A stretch of DNA of 64,000 nucleotides from Bathymodiolus brooksi (lineage: Eukaryota; Mollusca; Bivalvia; Mytilida; Modiolidae), in assembly GCA_963680875.1 (NCBI GenBank), contig OY804575.1:106238505-106302504 (forward strand), given 5' to 3'. Below are positions 25,691 through 37,639 of this stretch, in pieces; the first letter of the stretch is position 1, and each line of letters opens with the position of its first letter. A program made the translations under genes and the position numbers. The notes beneath the pieces were generated by a model. It saw nothing but the letters and a program-made list of their open reading frames with translations. It did not search any database and was not told where the DNA came from.

Positions 25691-25764
25691 GTAATAACAG
25701 CACATACACACATTATGAAGAAACCATTCCTTCAGCACAGGAACAAGCTTATGATACAAAATAA
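25691..25764 (+). CDS. Copy A terminal exon: end of cytoplasmic tail and stop
   Basis: Acceptor AG is at 25689-25690, the exon enters in phase 1, and the frame reads NNSTYTHYEETIPSAQ, EQAYDTK and then TAA at 25762-25764. Two tyrosines in acidic context (HYEET, AYDTK) fit a signalling tail. A polyadenylation signal AATAAA lies at 26044-26049, and a run of about 38-bp repeats fills the space between. The link to exon 23551-23651 rests on matching phase and tail-like composition. Confidence 0.45.
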
Positions 25765-25774
25765 CAAGAACGGT

Positions 25775-26030
25775 CAGAATTATATAGCACCATTGTTCAT
25801 ACTCGGTAGAGGAATTATATAACATCATTGTCTTTGTCAGTGGAGGAATCATATAACATTATTTTTCATGCTTGGTAGAGGAATTACATAACATTATTTT
25901 TCATGCTCTGCAGAGGAATTATATAACATTATTGTTCATGCTTGCTAGATGAATTATATAACATCATTTTTCATTGTCAGTGGGGGAATTATATTACATT
26001 ATTCTTCCTGCTCAGTGGAAGTGGTTATCT
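25775..26030 (+). repeat. Short tandem repeat, about 38 bp, in copy A 3'UTR region
   Basis: Around seven units of GAATTATATAACATTATT plus TTCATGCT-GGTAGAG variants, immediately after the last coding exon of copy A. Confidence 0.7.
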
Positions 26031-26043
26031 GACTTTATGAAAC

Positions 26044-26049
26044 AATAAA
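26044..26049 (+). promoter_or_regulatory. Candidate polyadenylation signal of copy A
   Basis: AATAAA lies 280 bp after the stop at 25764, downstream of a short tandem-repeat run. It is the first convincing match in a tail-exon 3'UTR context. The motif is common in AT-rich DNA. Confidence 0.3.
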
Positions 26050-27200
26050 CAGAGATTTTGCCCACATAGACATTGTATACAACAATTATGTCACACACCG
26101 TCTGGTTAGTGCATGCTATAACGTGTGAATACAAATCGTAATATTTAACATTCATTTTGCATATTTTAATAATGTTTAGTATGTCAGAGAGAACTCTGTT
26201 TATTTTAATTAGTTGTTTGCTCTTACTTCTAAATATAAATATTATTTAGTACACCGACTCTCGTATGATTTAATAATGAAATAATACTAACCTTTCAACC
26301 AAAATATAATTGTCACTATCATCTTTCGTCATATGTACCCACCTTACATAATACCTTGCATTAGGGTGTCGATATAATCCGAAAATGTTTTAGAAATAGA
26401 AGACGTTATATTCTCATCTGTGATTGCGTGTGTTCCTGGAAAGACAACATGCATAACATATATATGTATTAATACTTATCTAGGTGTTGTTTTAATCGGC
26501 GGATGTTTTTCTTTGTGGAAATAATACTTACCAAATAAATGTGCGGTAACCAAATTACGCTTCACTGAATCAAAGCATAATACGGAATAATAAATGTATT
26601 TTTGCCAAATTAAATGCAGTTCTTTATACTCAAAACGGCTGTATGAACAAGAAAAAAAATATTACAACAGATAATTCCGTCACAAATACCTGATTGATTC
26701 AGCAAACTCCTATCTTCCACAGCTGTTCTATGACGTGATGAATATCACAATTTTAAACGTTGAGCTTTGAAAACTTTCAACGTCATGGGGTCACACCAAG
26801 ATTTTGTTTACATGTTGTTGACATTTTGATTATTGAAATTGCTTCGCAAACCCGTTGTTTTGTTGTGTGATATATTAATGTTATATTAATAAAGATTATA
26901 CAATTTACTAGATATGAAATCGTATTGATTTATAAATTTAGTACAGGACTTTTCTTCATGAGATACCTCATATATGAAATATGACGTGACACATATGTTG
27001 ATGCCATTGAAGACAGAATGTCAGAGGTATGGAAAGGGACATCTAGAAATGTGAAAAATGAAAATTAAAGACGCAAATATATTTAATACAGTTGAATGCT
27101 GTATTAAAACAAGAACTACGTTTAAAAAAAAGATGTACGACGAAGCACAACTATTATATTCTTCTACGAACAGTATTTCACTGAAATAACCTAAACATAT
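26050..27200. other. Intergenic, no gene seen
   Basis: AT-rich sequence after the copy A poly(A) signal, with no ORF or repeat that I can identify. Confidence 0.5.
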
Positions 27201-27780
27201 TGGTTTTATAGGATTTGATAGGACATGTAAAACCTTGCATCCTATTTTTGTGCAAGGAATCGTTAATAAATAGTAACAGCGTCCATCTTGGCCCGAGGAC
27301 GGGACTGCCAGACAAAATGTTGAAAGGGGATCACCAAAGGATTATTTTAGCAAAGCTTGAATCCAATTTGCCCAGTAGTTTAAGAGGAAAAATATTAAAA
27401 TTGCATCCACCTTTTCTGTTTTAGCAACAGTGGCCATGTTGGCTGGATGTCTGGATTGCCGGACACAATTTTGAAAGGGCGTCATCAAAGGACTAAGCAA
27501 AGTTTAGTTCCAATTGGCCCAGTAGTTTCAGAGATGAAGATATTTTAAATTTCATACCCCTTTTATTTTTAGTATCAGCGACCATGTTGGTTGGAGGTCG
27601 GGACTGTCGGACACAATTGTGGAAGGGGATCACCCACGGACCATTCCACCAAAGTTTGGTCTCAAGTGGCAAAGTGGTTTCAGAGGAGAATATTCTTAGT
27701 AATTGTGTACGGACGGACGACCGACGCAAAGTGCTGACAAAGGCTCACATGACCCTTTGGGTCAGGTGAACTAAGAAAAG
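27200..27780 (+). repeat. Three-unit dispersed repeat, about 155 bp per unit
   Basis: Units share GGACGGGACTGCC-like, ACACAATTNTGGAAGGGGAT-like and CCCAGTAGTTTCAGAG-like phrases, and end in ACGGACGGACGACCGACGC and CACATGACCCTTTGGGTCAG. Small ORFs here are not genes. Confidence 0.7.
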
Positions 27781-27799
27781 GGGGTGCATATTATTTCCT

Positions 27800-30700
27800 A
27801 TCCGTTGTAATATCTAAGCAAATTCATGGCTTCAACAATAACTTCTTAATATGTAATAGATGAAATGGCACTTTCTCTCAGAATTTAATACCCCCAATCG
27901 CTCACCTGAAGATTACATAATACATTGAAAATAAAACGTTACGACATGTAATACTTTGGTTAAAGAGAATATCGCTTAAATTTAAAGTTTAATATATTGT
28001 ATACAGATATACCATTAAAAGTAATCATATTATCAGTCATACTCGAAGTCCCTTTGTCTGTACGGGGCGTAGAACGACGAATGCAACCAACCAGCAAACT
28101 ACTAAATGACTTGCTTATTACAAGTGCCTTAAATCCGACTTACTTAGTACAAAGTGCTTTAAATCCGACATGCTTATTACAAGTCAGTGATTGTCCTACT
28201 CATTTGTATCTGGAGTCCGGGTCCCTTATAATTGGGGAAATTAACGCGTTAATGATGTGAATTGGGAAAAGATGGGGAGAGCAATACATTTATTAGTTTG
28301 GAGGTACAGTAATAGAATAGCAATCATATTGTACCAAGGATAATGCCAACAGTAACACATTCTTGTGATGAGGAAGAATGACCACAAAACAGTTAACAAA
28401 ACTAACATAAATACCCTTGGTGTACCACACAGTCATATAGCCATGGGTATTTTTGTTCATTTTCTATTGAACTGAACATCCTGGCATCTGGTACCATGAC
28501 CTCTGGAGCACAACTGTCCGAATCAGAGTAACAGTCAGATTGCGAATATCAACATCACCACTATTTGCACTATTTACATGTTGTTTGAAGCTGTGTTAGG
28601 TAATACAGAATTTGAATTGGTTGTTTTTGGAGTGACATTCGCAGTGGTAACAAGGCGTTCAGCTACTGTGCATGGTGTATCAGTACTTAGTGTCGGTGAC
28701 CGGTAGGGTTGACTCCAACTAATCCCACTTTTTAAAAAATTCATTAAAGAAATCTCAAATTTCAAGTGGGAATATGTGTAATTATTGTATAAACAATGTG
28801 CAAACATTGAGACTTAGGGTGTATAAACAAAAACTCATTAACTGCAGGTAAACCCTGATTAGAGAATGGAGAACTAATATATATTAATTTATCATTTTTA
28901 TTCTAATGAAAACATACAGATACATACATGAATAAGTGATATCTCTATCAAGACATTTTTATTTCAACATCCATAGAACTTATTATTTATTTCTTAAACT
29001 ACATGAAATAATAAACAAGCATGTCTTAGCTTATGTTTGTTACTATTCATTTTGTAATGAAATTCCAATTTCTAATTTTTATTAATAACACTTACTTCAC
29101 TCAAATATTTTCCCCTTTTCTGCAATATTTGACATAAAATACAGGTACATCACAGGTAATAATTAACTAGATGCTAATTGAAAAATCAGCATAATCAACT
29201 GCAACATCTATTGGAATACCTGGAATAGCTTTGTTTTTAATGGGATTAGATAGACGACATCACCGGTACAGCAGTGGGTCGGACTCACTTCAAAGCACAA
29301 CAAGTTTCACTAGCTTTGTTAACGTCATCAACCTCATTTTTCTCCTGGGGGAAGTAAACACTTTTTTTAATTATGTACTTGCTTCCATCATTGCTGGTCA
29401 ATTTCTTAGCAAATTATGCAACATCGTGACAGTTTTATTTTTAACATGACATATTTACTATTTTTTATTAAAATCTTATATTACGTTTATTTAAATAAAC
29501 ATTTATTCCAAATACTACAGATTTCCGCTTTCGTTTTCTGAAGTTTTATCGCAGTCAATTGCAGTCCGGTAAACAAATCAAGCGACCCAATATACTGTAC
29601 TGGTTCCCGGTGTCTTGTGCGTAGTATTTCGCTTGGTTAATCAAAACAAATAGAACCCAGGTCATAAGCGTTAAAATTTCATTTGAAAAGGCTTTTATTA
29701 ACCAGTTTTTACGAATAATTTTCTTACTACGCTATTGGGAAATTTCCTCCATGAAATTGGGTAAAAAAATGTTTTCACATTGGGACTGGGCCATGTTTTC
29801 ACATTGGGACTGGGGCCGATATTCGGCCCAAAACAACACAGTCGGAAAATCACTGCAAGCATTTTAACTCCGTTCTCCGAACTCCTACCAAATTTGTATT
29901 ATTCTCCAATCAAACAGTTAGAAAATATTTTCATCTTTAAAATTGCTAGGCAACAGCGTCCATACCAAAAGTAGGTAAAAAGCGATCGTATACGACTTCG
30001 TCGAAAAAAACAATGGTTAAATCCGTAATATATCTGTTATAATAGATCCTATGCCGGGAATGTCACATTATATACTATGTCTGATAGCTGAATAACATAT
30101 AATATACGGCACAGGTTATTATTCTTGGCATCGATACGAATGACATGCTTCTCATTTAAACCACATGACATAAATATGACATGCTTCGCATTTAAACCAC
30201 ATGCCATATATATATATGAGAAGCATGTCATTCCTATCCTATTAACCCTTACCAATGTTATTTCATTGTGTTCGTCATTGCATTTTATTGTCGATATAAT
30301 AAACATGTTCTATTTGAAAGAAAACCCGTATAAATGGAGCTGCAATGACGTAACTGATGTTGATGTATCGAATAAAATGGAGGGGGGAAGACACCAAATC
30401 ACCGGAACAATCGATTACTATGCCTCACAAATACATGACCATTCCCCTTCCTGATTTGCACAGTAAAGGGTGTCTGGGTTAAGCTAGTCTTATTGGGCCA
30501 AACTTCCCCTTTTACTGAAATGGGGCGGGGGGAGGGAGGGGTCATGCAAGTAAGTGATGAGCACATATGAACGCATTCTACAACTAAACAAATGACGTCC
30601 TCTAATGGTTTTCTCTAATGTTTAGAAAGGGCATGCCTATAGTTCATATCTTAAAAATTAAAAGCTATGCACCATTATATACCCTGTCTAGCTCCTGAAT

Positions 30701-31570
30701 AACATATGATATGGTGACTATGAACAAAATGAAAAACTAAAATACCACACATATATCACAAAGAACAAAGACTAATTAAACTTGTAAATAATTTACATTA
30801 AATACTTATAATTTGTATTTTAAATAAACACAATCATAACTGTATTACAATTAACCAATTAAAAGGTAAATTTAAATTCATGGGACAACACACAACATTC
30901 CATTCATCTGACGATTTAAAATATAAATGAGTCTATTCGGTTTTCAGTAATATGATACTGTTTTTGAAAAGTATAATCACTATCTGTACAAATAATCAAC
31001 AGCTATATTTATTTAAAAATATGTTCACTACCTGCATTGATAGAATTTCGTTTCCATCACACTCAGCCCTGATAAAGACTTTATATATATAAATTGGAAA
31101 AACAAGTTTCGCTAAGGATAACAAAGAGTTTTTCGACATGTTCAATGATTTGAGGTGAGAGTTAATTCTTCGTTTTGTTGATATTGGTGGAATTGTTAAG
31201 CTCCGTTGTTTACATATTCTTTCTAAAGAAAGTTTTGACATTTTGTACTTCATCTAATATTGTCAAGTTTGCAATTCCGCTACTCGTCATTTCGGCACAG
31301 CGTACATTCACATGTATTTTGATATTGTTGATCAGTATTTTTCGCATATCATTAAGCATATAATAATCAACAGACATCTGTAGATATGCAATATTTTTCT
31401 CTTTTGAATTAGGAAAGATTCGTTTTGCAATGCAGCAAACGAGAACAAATTAAATAATATATAACTACTATCCTCCACATGTGGAAAACACTGTGTAGGT
31501 CTGTGGGTGTGAGCTCTGGGAACTTTCACCAGTATCCGCTGTATTGTGTTCAACAAATATAAATAGTTTA
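27800..31570. other. Intergenic, no gene seen
   Basis: Short ORFs of 60-110 codons without domain signals. It contains a small hairpin (30130-30235) and the dispersed repeat near 31145. Confidence 0.5.
30130..30235. repeat. Imperfect hairpin with internal duplication
   Basis: GAATGACATGCTTCTCAT and ATGAGAAGCATGTCATTC pair. CATTTAAACCACATG is duplicated between them. Confidence 0.55.
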
Positions 31571-31579
31571 TATTATATA

Positions 31580-33146
31580 CAGTCCGACAAAAGTTAAGCA
31601 CCACCTGACTTGTTTCAATAATATCTTTCCTAATAATGAACATATTTCAAATCGGTTTGCTGTTTTCGTTACCTGTACACACATACTTACTGTGAAACAG
31701 GTTATTGATCGATTTTTATTTATGTGTATATGACAGGGTGTGCAAAGTGCCACGTGTACTTTTCAATATTTGTGTAGAGTTTTAAGTTTCATTTTCTATT
31801 GGTTTGGTATGGTGCCGCGAAAATTAACCATACCAGAAAGCTGGCAAGCTGTTGGCATGCATAGCGGTAGTCTTAGCAATAGAAGGGTGGCAGACCACTT
31901 CAGGGTTAACCATTCCATCATTGTACGACTGATGCAGCGTTTTCGTCAAACGGGGAATGCTACTGATCGTCCACGTGCAGGTAGACCTCGCAAAACGACG
32001 CCGAGAGAGGACCGGCTCATATCCAGACGGGCGCGGCAACGGCCTTTCAGTACAGCTGGTGCACTGTGTGGTAGTTTAGCGCTTGGAGGCCACATTAGCA
32101 CACGCACTGTAATCAGACGCCTCAACCATCAGGGCATGCGAGCGCGACAACCCATATAACGTCCACAGTTGACATTACATCATCGCCATGCTCGATTTGA
32201 CTGGTCACATGATCATTTGAGGTGGACTATTCGCACATGGAGACGGGTCTACTGGTGTGATGAAAGTCGTTTTTTGTTACGCCCTACCGACGGTCGTGCA
32301 AGGGTTTTGGGCCAACGAAACACTTCATTTCAGGACAACCACATTTTGGGCACAACTGCTTTTGGGGGTGGGGGTGTAACTGTCTGGGGTTGTTTTTCCT
32401 TTGACTGTAAGTTGGACTTGTACGTTCTTGATGGTAATCTGACAGGCCAAAAATACCGTGACAATGCGCTCGTTCCACGCGTAGTCCCCCATTTCGACAG
32501 TTATGCGTTGGCTGACAGGCCAATGTTCATGGACGACAACGCTAGGCCACATAGAGCCCGAATTGTACAACATTGTTTACAGCAAGAGGCTGTTCAGACA
32601 ATTCCATGGTCTGCGATGTCGCCAGACATGAACACTATAGAGCATTTATGGGAATTTATTGGCCGAAAAATTAACCAACGCAATCCACAATGTCAAAATA
32701 TTGACGAATTAAGAACTGCTATATTACAGGAGTGGCGACAGTTCCCCCAAGAACGGCTTAGGCGTCTTGTGCGAAGCATGATGAGGCGTTTTACAGAACT
32801 TCACAATAAACGCAGTGGATATACTTGTTATTGATTGTTATGCCTTACACATACGCACAATAGATGCATTTAAAAGTTCTTAAAATCTGAAGACTCTGGA
32901 TTTTAATGCAATGTTAGAAACTTCCATCAAAGACAAACTGATTTTACGTTTTTCCAGCGCCTGTTTTCCACGTCATAGTCACGTCTTTCAGGATGATAAA
33001 TACTTCGTAGATTGGTAATTTTAGAGCCCTTGGTGTAGTCTTTTAAGAAGTGTAAGAAAAATGGTGATATCTATTTTATTGTTTTAACAGTATTGATGTA
33101 AAAAAATATATCGATAAAAATATAGGGTGGTGCTTAACTTTGGTCG

Positions 33147-33148
<2 letters not shown>
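31580..33148 (+). mobile_element. Tc1-like transposon copy 1
   Basis: The left end CAGTCCGACAAAAGTTAAGC follows TA (31578-31579). The right end near 33121-33148 is the inverted GGTGGTGCTTAACTTTGGTC and runs into a (TA)n tract that blurs the last bases. Between the ends lies a transposase gene (31809-32834). It sits in the intergenic space between copies A and B. Confidence 0.88.
31809..32834 (+). pseudogene. Tc1-like transposase, one nonsense codon
   Basis: The enzyme cuts and pastes its element through a DD(E/D) RNase H-fold domain. From ATG at 31809 (MVPRKLTIPESWQAV) an N-terminal helix-turn-helix region (VADHFRVNHSIIVRLMQRF) and a GRPRK AT-hook-like motif are seen, then TAA at 32157-32159. 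The same frame reopens with all three catalytic positions: WCDESRF (first Asp), MDDNARPH (second Asp) and SPDMNTIEHLW (Glu). Copy 2 reads AAA (Lys) where copy 1 has TAA, so one base change disabled this copy. Total length of about 340 residues is usual for Tc1. Confidence 0.88.
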
Positions 33149-33183
<35 letters not shown>

Positions 33184-33375
33184 GGGAGTTGATGTGGTCG
33201 ACTGGTCTAGGGCGCTGGACGTAAGGCTAAGCGAATGGTGCTGCAGTGTATCAATGGTGTGGGTTCAAATCCCGTCGAGGGAAGAACGAAAATTTGACAG
33301 CTCTAAAATCTAATTCTAACAATTTTTGGTTTAATTTTCAGACGTATAAACTTACACATATATATATATATATAC
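33149..33375 (+). mobile_element. SINE copy next to (TA)n
   Basis: A TA run at 33149-33178 precedes a head at 33183-33285 nearly identical to the one at 190-300, with the same body and TTTTCAGACG end followed by another TA-rich stretch. It adjoins the right end of a Tc1-like element (31580-33148). Confidence 0.75.
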
Positions 33376-34282
33376 AGTGCATGATCGTTGCCCTGAACCC
33401 AAACATGTATTTGTATATCATAGTTGACAAAATACCTGCATATTATCCACATATAAATTCAATCAGGGTACAGTTCATAACAGGTTTAAATGTACGGGTG
33501 CTACTTCAATAATAGTGTATATTTGAAATAGCACGCAGAGGAAGCGAGGCATAACGAAGTTAAATCTAATATTTACTATTTTGTACAACACCTACGTTTG
33601 ACATATGACATTAATTTCAAATTGAACATAGCTATATAAAGGGGCATTAATCATATTATGTTGTTGTTTCCGTGATTAAGATTGTGCGTTCTTTAACTTG
33701 TCACCAAGCTTCCCTAAATACCCTAATTCTTTTGAAATATTTTCTTGCAAATTTAATGTTATTGAAAGAAGGTGAGACGAGTTATTTTCAACTAAAAAAC
33801 AAATGTGTTACAACAATTGATGTGTCTACAATTGTTTCACTGATGCGTTGTTCATAGCTGGTTATATACTCTTGTTGAATATATACATATGTAAACATAA
33901 TCTAAGCATAATGGCATATATAATATCCTCGTCCATATGCATCAACATGTTTTTTGCTATTTATTTTGTTGAATTTGTGATATCTAATTATTTACGCGTA
34001 AAAAACCTTCCTGTTTCTGGTTCTGCATTTTGAAATATATTGGGTATATTTAAATATTTTTACAAATATACCTATATACCAATGAAAGGTTAACCCAACA
34101 GTGCTATAATTAGATAGTTGGTCTTACAGAGTTTCGCTATCCCTCTACGAGAATTGAACTCACACCATTGATACATTGCATCAGCAATCACCTATCATTG
34201 TGTCCAGCGCCTTAGATCAGTCGGCCAAATACGCTATTTAAAAATAGTGCTTCAATAGTCGAAATGTTAACTTGTCTCTTAA

Positions 34283-35108
34283 AGGCATAGTGTCTACCAC
34301 AATCATAATTTTGTCATACCCAAAATTATTGTCGTAAATGATTTGTTTAAGCTATCATTAAACAGTTATGCTGCAAAAGATACGATTTGTTGACAAGAAT
34401 TCAATCTAACCCGACTCTATTCATATAACCTTATATGTGAACCCGTCTTGAGCATGCGCACTGTTTAGAAACAATAAACAACATGTTGTTCTTGGGCAAA
34501 AGAGAATGTGTCAACGCGTGGAAGAAAGCGGACTTTGACGGATTCAGAGAGAAAGAGGAATAGAAGTGCAGTATCTTCCAAATGGAACAAATGCAGGATA
34601 TATGTAGGGGATCAGTTGGACCGTTGGAACGAACTGAAGGAAGTACTACACGTCCAAACTCACGCTGAAGTGGCAAATATTTTGCTTGATAGGTGAGCCG
34701 AGGCATGTTGCCTTCTTTTCTCAATCGTTTTTCATATTTTATGAATTTATGATGATGCCTATGATCATTTTCGGTAGATATTATTCAATATATGTAATTT
34801 TGCACCTGGCAACGGCAAATTATTGTCAATGAGTAGCATAAAACGGCCGTATTTGCGAGGTAATCAAGCACGACATGCTGCAGCATTCGGGCTACTGACA
34901 TAAAGATAGATTTGGCCTCGCTCAGGTCAGTGCATAATTATTTAGCTTCCAGTAACAATGGTCAGCTGTTTTAAATCGAAAAAAAACTACGTTTCGTAGT
35001 GTATTCGCCAATAATTCCGTGCTTAATCTTCATTTTATGAAGGTCAGTACCGAAAACGACAATAATTTTGGGTATGAAAAAATTACACTTGTGGTAGACA
35101 ATATGCCT
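34283..35108 (+). mobile_element. 826-bp TTAA-flanked transposon, non-autonomous
   Basis: The ends are inverted repeats of about 53 bp: the left starts AGGCATAGTGTCTACCACAA and the complement of the right starts AGGCATATTGTCTACCACAA. Target duplications TTAA flank it at 34279-34282 and 35109-35112, and the empty site is known from the uninterrupted SINE copy. TTAA duplications are typical of piggyBac and Kolobok-type DNA transposons. No transposase is present; the only ORF is an exon-like 62 codons. Confidence 0.85.
34508..34692 (+). CDS. Exon-like ORF inside the TTAA element
   Basis: A basic, Lys/Arg-rich start (RGRKRTLTDSERKRNR) is followed by WNKCRIYVGDQLDRWNELK and THAEVANILLD, a helical, DNA-binding-like segment that I recognise as recurring in invertebrate multi-copy proteins but cannot name. 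It has no in-frame ATG (only GTG at 34508), and the sense frame ends at AG followed by GTGAGC (34693), a consensus donor. It therefore looks like an internal or first exon of a larger gene carried by an autonomous relative, or captured from a host gene. Confidence 0.45.
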
Positions 35109-36301
35109 TTAAGGAGAATTTAGGGATACACATAAGACATGTGCTTAAGAGTGTGTCGATGGTACATATATATCTATTATTTCAATTTGACAGCAATATA
35201 ATTCAACAATTTTATTATACTGTATAGGATAACAAAAAAATCATCATACAGTCACAGGAAATAAAGTATATTATACAAACGTCTAAGCAAGAAACAACCA
35301 CAAGCATACAATTTATATCCCCCAATACATTTCAATATTACTTGTTATTATAATATAAACAGTGAATACAGGAATATATTTTGTTGGAATCTTAACCTCC
35401 TTAAAACAAATATAATATAATCAGCTTATCTCAGCTGTATCATAAATTAATTATTGGACAGTGTTTCATGCATGCACAATGGAAATATGTTTTACTCATC
35501 CGTATTGTACTGAAAACCCGTATTGCACAAACATGTAGCATTGTACAATAACCTGTATAAATTTGTGATTAAATATCAGAGATGACATACTAACTCGTGC
35601 ATATAACACACATACAAAGTCAATCCGGGTACTATTCATAACATTTAAAAAATAATATATATCGGTGTTACTTCGTAACGATATGTAATTGCAAATAGAA
35701 ATCAAAGTTAAAGAGGCATAGCTAAGGTAAATATAACATTTACTATCTAAACTATATACAACTATACACTTTTGTAAGACTCTGTAATCATTTGGTTCTC
35801 CAATCTTTCGACTTTAAGTGTACCTGATGAAGGTTATTCCAGAAACCCGTTGTGGGCCTATATTTGATATTTACGTTTTAATCATGCTTGTTATTTCTAC
35901 ATTTGTATGACTTTAAGCACAAATATACATGTGGACAGTGCTCATTGTCTTTCCTGATTATCTAATAAGGATTGGTCATTATTAGACTTGTCACGGGGGT
36001 GGGGGAGGGGTCATTTCTCACCTACCCTCCTATTGGGTAGGTGTACCCAACACTATCGATTTCATTACCATAAGGTGAGACGATATGTTTGCTATGAATA
36101 TCAATAGTACATTGTTTTGTTGCAGTTCACTTGTCCTTTCTTCAATAGGTTTGTTATTCTTATTTTTATTTGATCTGTTATTTCATAACAGGTGACACAC
36201 AAAATGTTCAATGTAAGCAAAATATAAACACACTTATAACATTAGTATGTAATGGAGGAAGTAGCTCCTCATCAATGTACATGTACAACGATATTCTGTT
36301 C

Positions 36302-36367
36302 TATATATAATACATTCTATCTTTGACACTCTCTTTTGAACGAACAAACAGGGTCGCCAAGTCTTTA
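36302..36367 (+). promoter_or_regulatory. Candidate promoter/first exon 1a of copy B
   Basis: A TATA-like TATATATAA (36302-36310) is followed about 25-30 bases later by a possible start region and a short leader ending CTTTA before a strong donor GTAAGTG at 36368. The block from about 36270 is almost identical to 37010-37106 and recognisable upstream of copy A at 6010-6105. A leader spliced to the AG at 38560-38561 just before the ATG exon would make sense. The alternative is an uncharacterised repeat. Confidence 0.35.
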
Positions 36368-36719
36368 GTAAGTGAAAAATATAGATATATGTATTCATTT
36401 GTATGGAGCGCCTGATTCACAAATGCACACTAAGAAAAATATTTAAGCAATCGCAAAGGCATGATCTCTCATTTGGGTGATTTTTGTCAGAAAATGATTG
36501 TTTTCTTCATCTACAATTACTTATGTTTACATATTTCCAAACACCGTTAATTAAATCATGTAGAAAAAAGTCCAGTTACTGTTGTATGATCTCTTGATGT
36601 TAGATAATTTCTCAAAATATGGGATTTTTGTCTGAGGAGTAAACTTTGCATTAGTTTCACGAGAACTGGAAAATACAAATGTATCCGTTAAAATAACAAT
36701 CCAATAATGGAAAAAAGTT

Positions 36720-36925
36720 ACTTTATATTTTTGGTTTGGAATTTTGCGCAATAATAAGAGCTTGAAGACACCAAACAGATAAATAGAATCCGTAAATTGA
36801 GAAAGGACAGACGACACAATGTCCAAGAAATGGACAAAAGGACAAACAACGATCTACACTATGCATAAAACTAAAGATCGAATAACACGGATCCTGTTCC
36901 ACTAGTGGCAGCCGTCGTATTATTT
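36720..36925 (-). mobile_element. Reverse-transcriptase element 3' tail
   Basis: The complement of the tail: GAAGACACCAAACAGATAAA, GTCCAAGAAATGGACAAAAGG, AACAACGATCTAC, and CACTAGTGGCAGCCGTCGT as near 55095. The coding part of the same element is displaced to 37640-37970 by the duplicated promoter block between them. Confidence 0.55.
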
Positions 36926-37040
36926 GATGACAGGTTGTATTGAAATATTCAATGTCAGCAATATGTAAACAAACATATAGCATAAATATGTAGGAGGAAG
37001 TAACCCCTCATCAATGTACATGTACAACGATATTCTGTTC

Positions 37041-37106
37041 TATATATAATACATTCTATCTTTGACACTCTCTTTTGAACGAACAAACAGGGTCGCCAAG
37101 TCTTTA
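37041..37106 (+). promoter_or_regulatory. Candidate promoter/first exon 1b of copy B
   Basis: This is the second copy of the TATA block: TATATATAA at 37041-37049, the same leader, and donor GTAAGTG at 37107. The two copies are nearly base-identical over about 95 bp, far better than the DNA around them, suggesting a recent local duplication or selection. Confidence 0.35.
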
Positions 37107-37639
37107 GTAAGTGTTTTCCATGGTATTTAACCATTCAATCGTAAAAAGACTTCCTGATCCTGGTTGATTTTAATATATTGTGTATATTTAAATAATTTTA
37201 TGCATATTTATTGTCGTCGCCATATCATGTATGATATTATAAAACAGTGAATATATGTTTTTCATGAAATAGGTAAGCTTATGAAAAATATAGAATATCT
37301 ATTTGTTTGTATGGCACACCTGAGTCACAAATGCACCATATAAAACCCATTTAAACATTCGCAAATGCATGATCTCTCATTTGGGTGATTTTTGTCAAAA
37401 AATGATTGTTTTTCTTCATCTACAATTACCTATACTTAAATATTTAAAAAACCTTTAATTATAACATCTTGAAAAAAAAATTGATGTTAGATAACTCCTC
37501 AAAATCTGTGATTTTTGTCTGAGGAGTAAACGTTGCATTAGTTTGACGAGAATTGGAAAATACACATGTATAGATTTGCAACCAATATGCCTGTTTAAAT
37601 AACATTCCAATCATGAAAAAAATTACTTAAGGGTAGTAT

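Larger units (their letters stand above)
8332..25764 (+). pseudogene. Copy A: degraded paralogue of the F5/8C-EGF receptor
   Basis: Exons match copy B in order: 8332-8404, 10017-10250, 11057-11293, 11940-12139, 12743-12877, 16881-17027, 21100-21235, a truncated stalk/TM exon from 21578, and two tail exons, 23551-23651 and 25691-25764. Disabling changes are a TAA at codon 9 of the signal peptide, acceptor AG changed to AA before exon 2, TGA at 11218-11220, TGA plus a one-base deletion in exon 4, loss of the exon 7 equivalent, two one-base deletions in exon 8, and interruption of the TM exon by a hairpin element. Exons 5 and 6 and both tail exons stay open. Intron sequence also aligns with copy B, so this is a DNA-level duplicate and not a retrocopy. 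Assembly errors could explain one or two lesions but not all of them. Confidence 0.8.
34100..35310 (-). mobile_element. SINE-family unit (minus strand) split by a TTAA element
   Basis: The left part, 34100-34278, holds the minus-strand tRNA-like head (box B complement around 34150, box A complement near 34215). The right part, 35113-35310, continues the flanking unit seen at 60650-60820. Removing 34283-35108 and one TTAA restores continuity, matching the uninterrupted copy at 60421-60810. Confidence 0.7.

Noticed and set aside
27215..27769. Several 60-80 codon ORFs on both strands
   Set aside because: All lie in a dispersed three-unit repeat ending in ACGGACGGACG; overlapping frames on both strands are typical of repeat DNA.
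31332..31643. 103-codon minus-strand ORF
   Set aside because: Overlaps the left end of the Tc1-like element, has no domain, and is AT-rich chance coding.
32284..32573. Minus-strand ORFs opposite the transposase
   Set aside because: Antisense shadows of the Tc1 transposase; the same occurs at 52318-53272.
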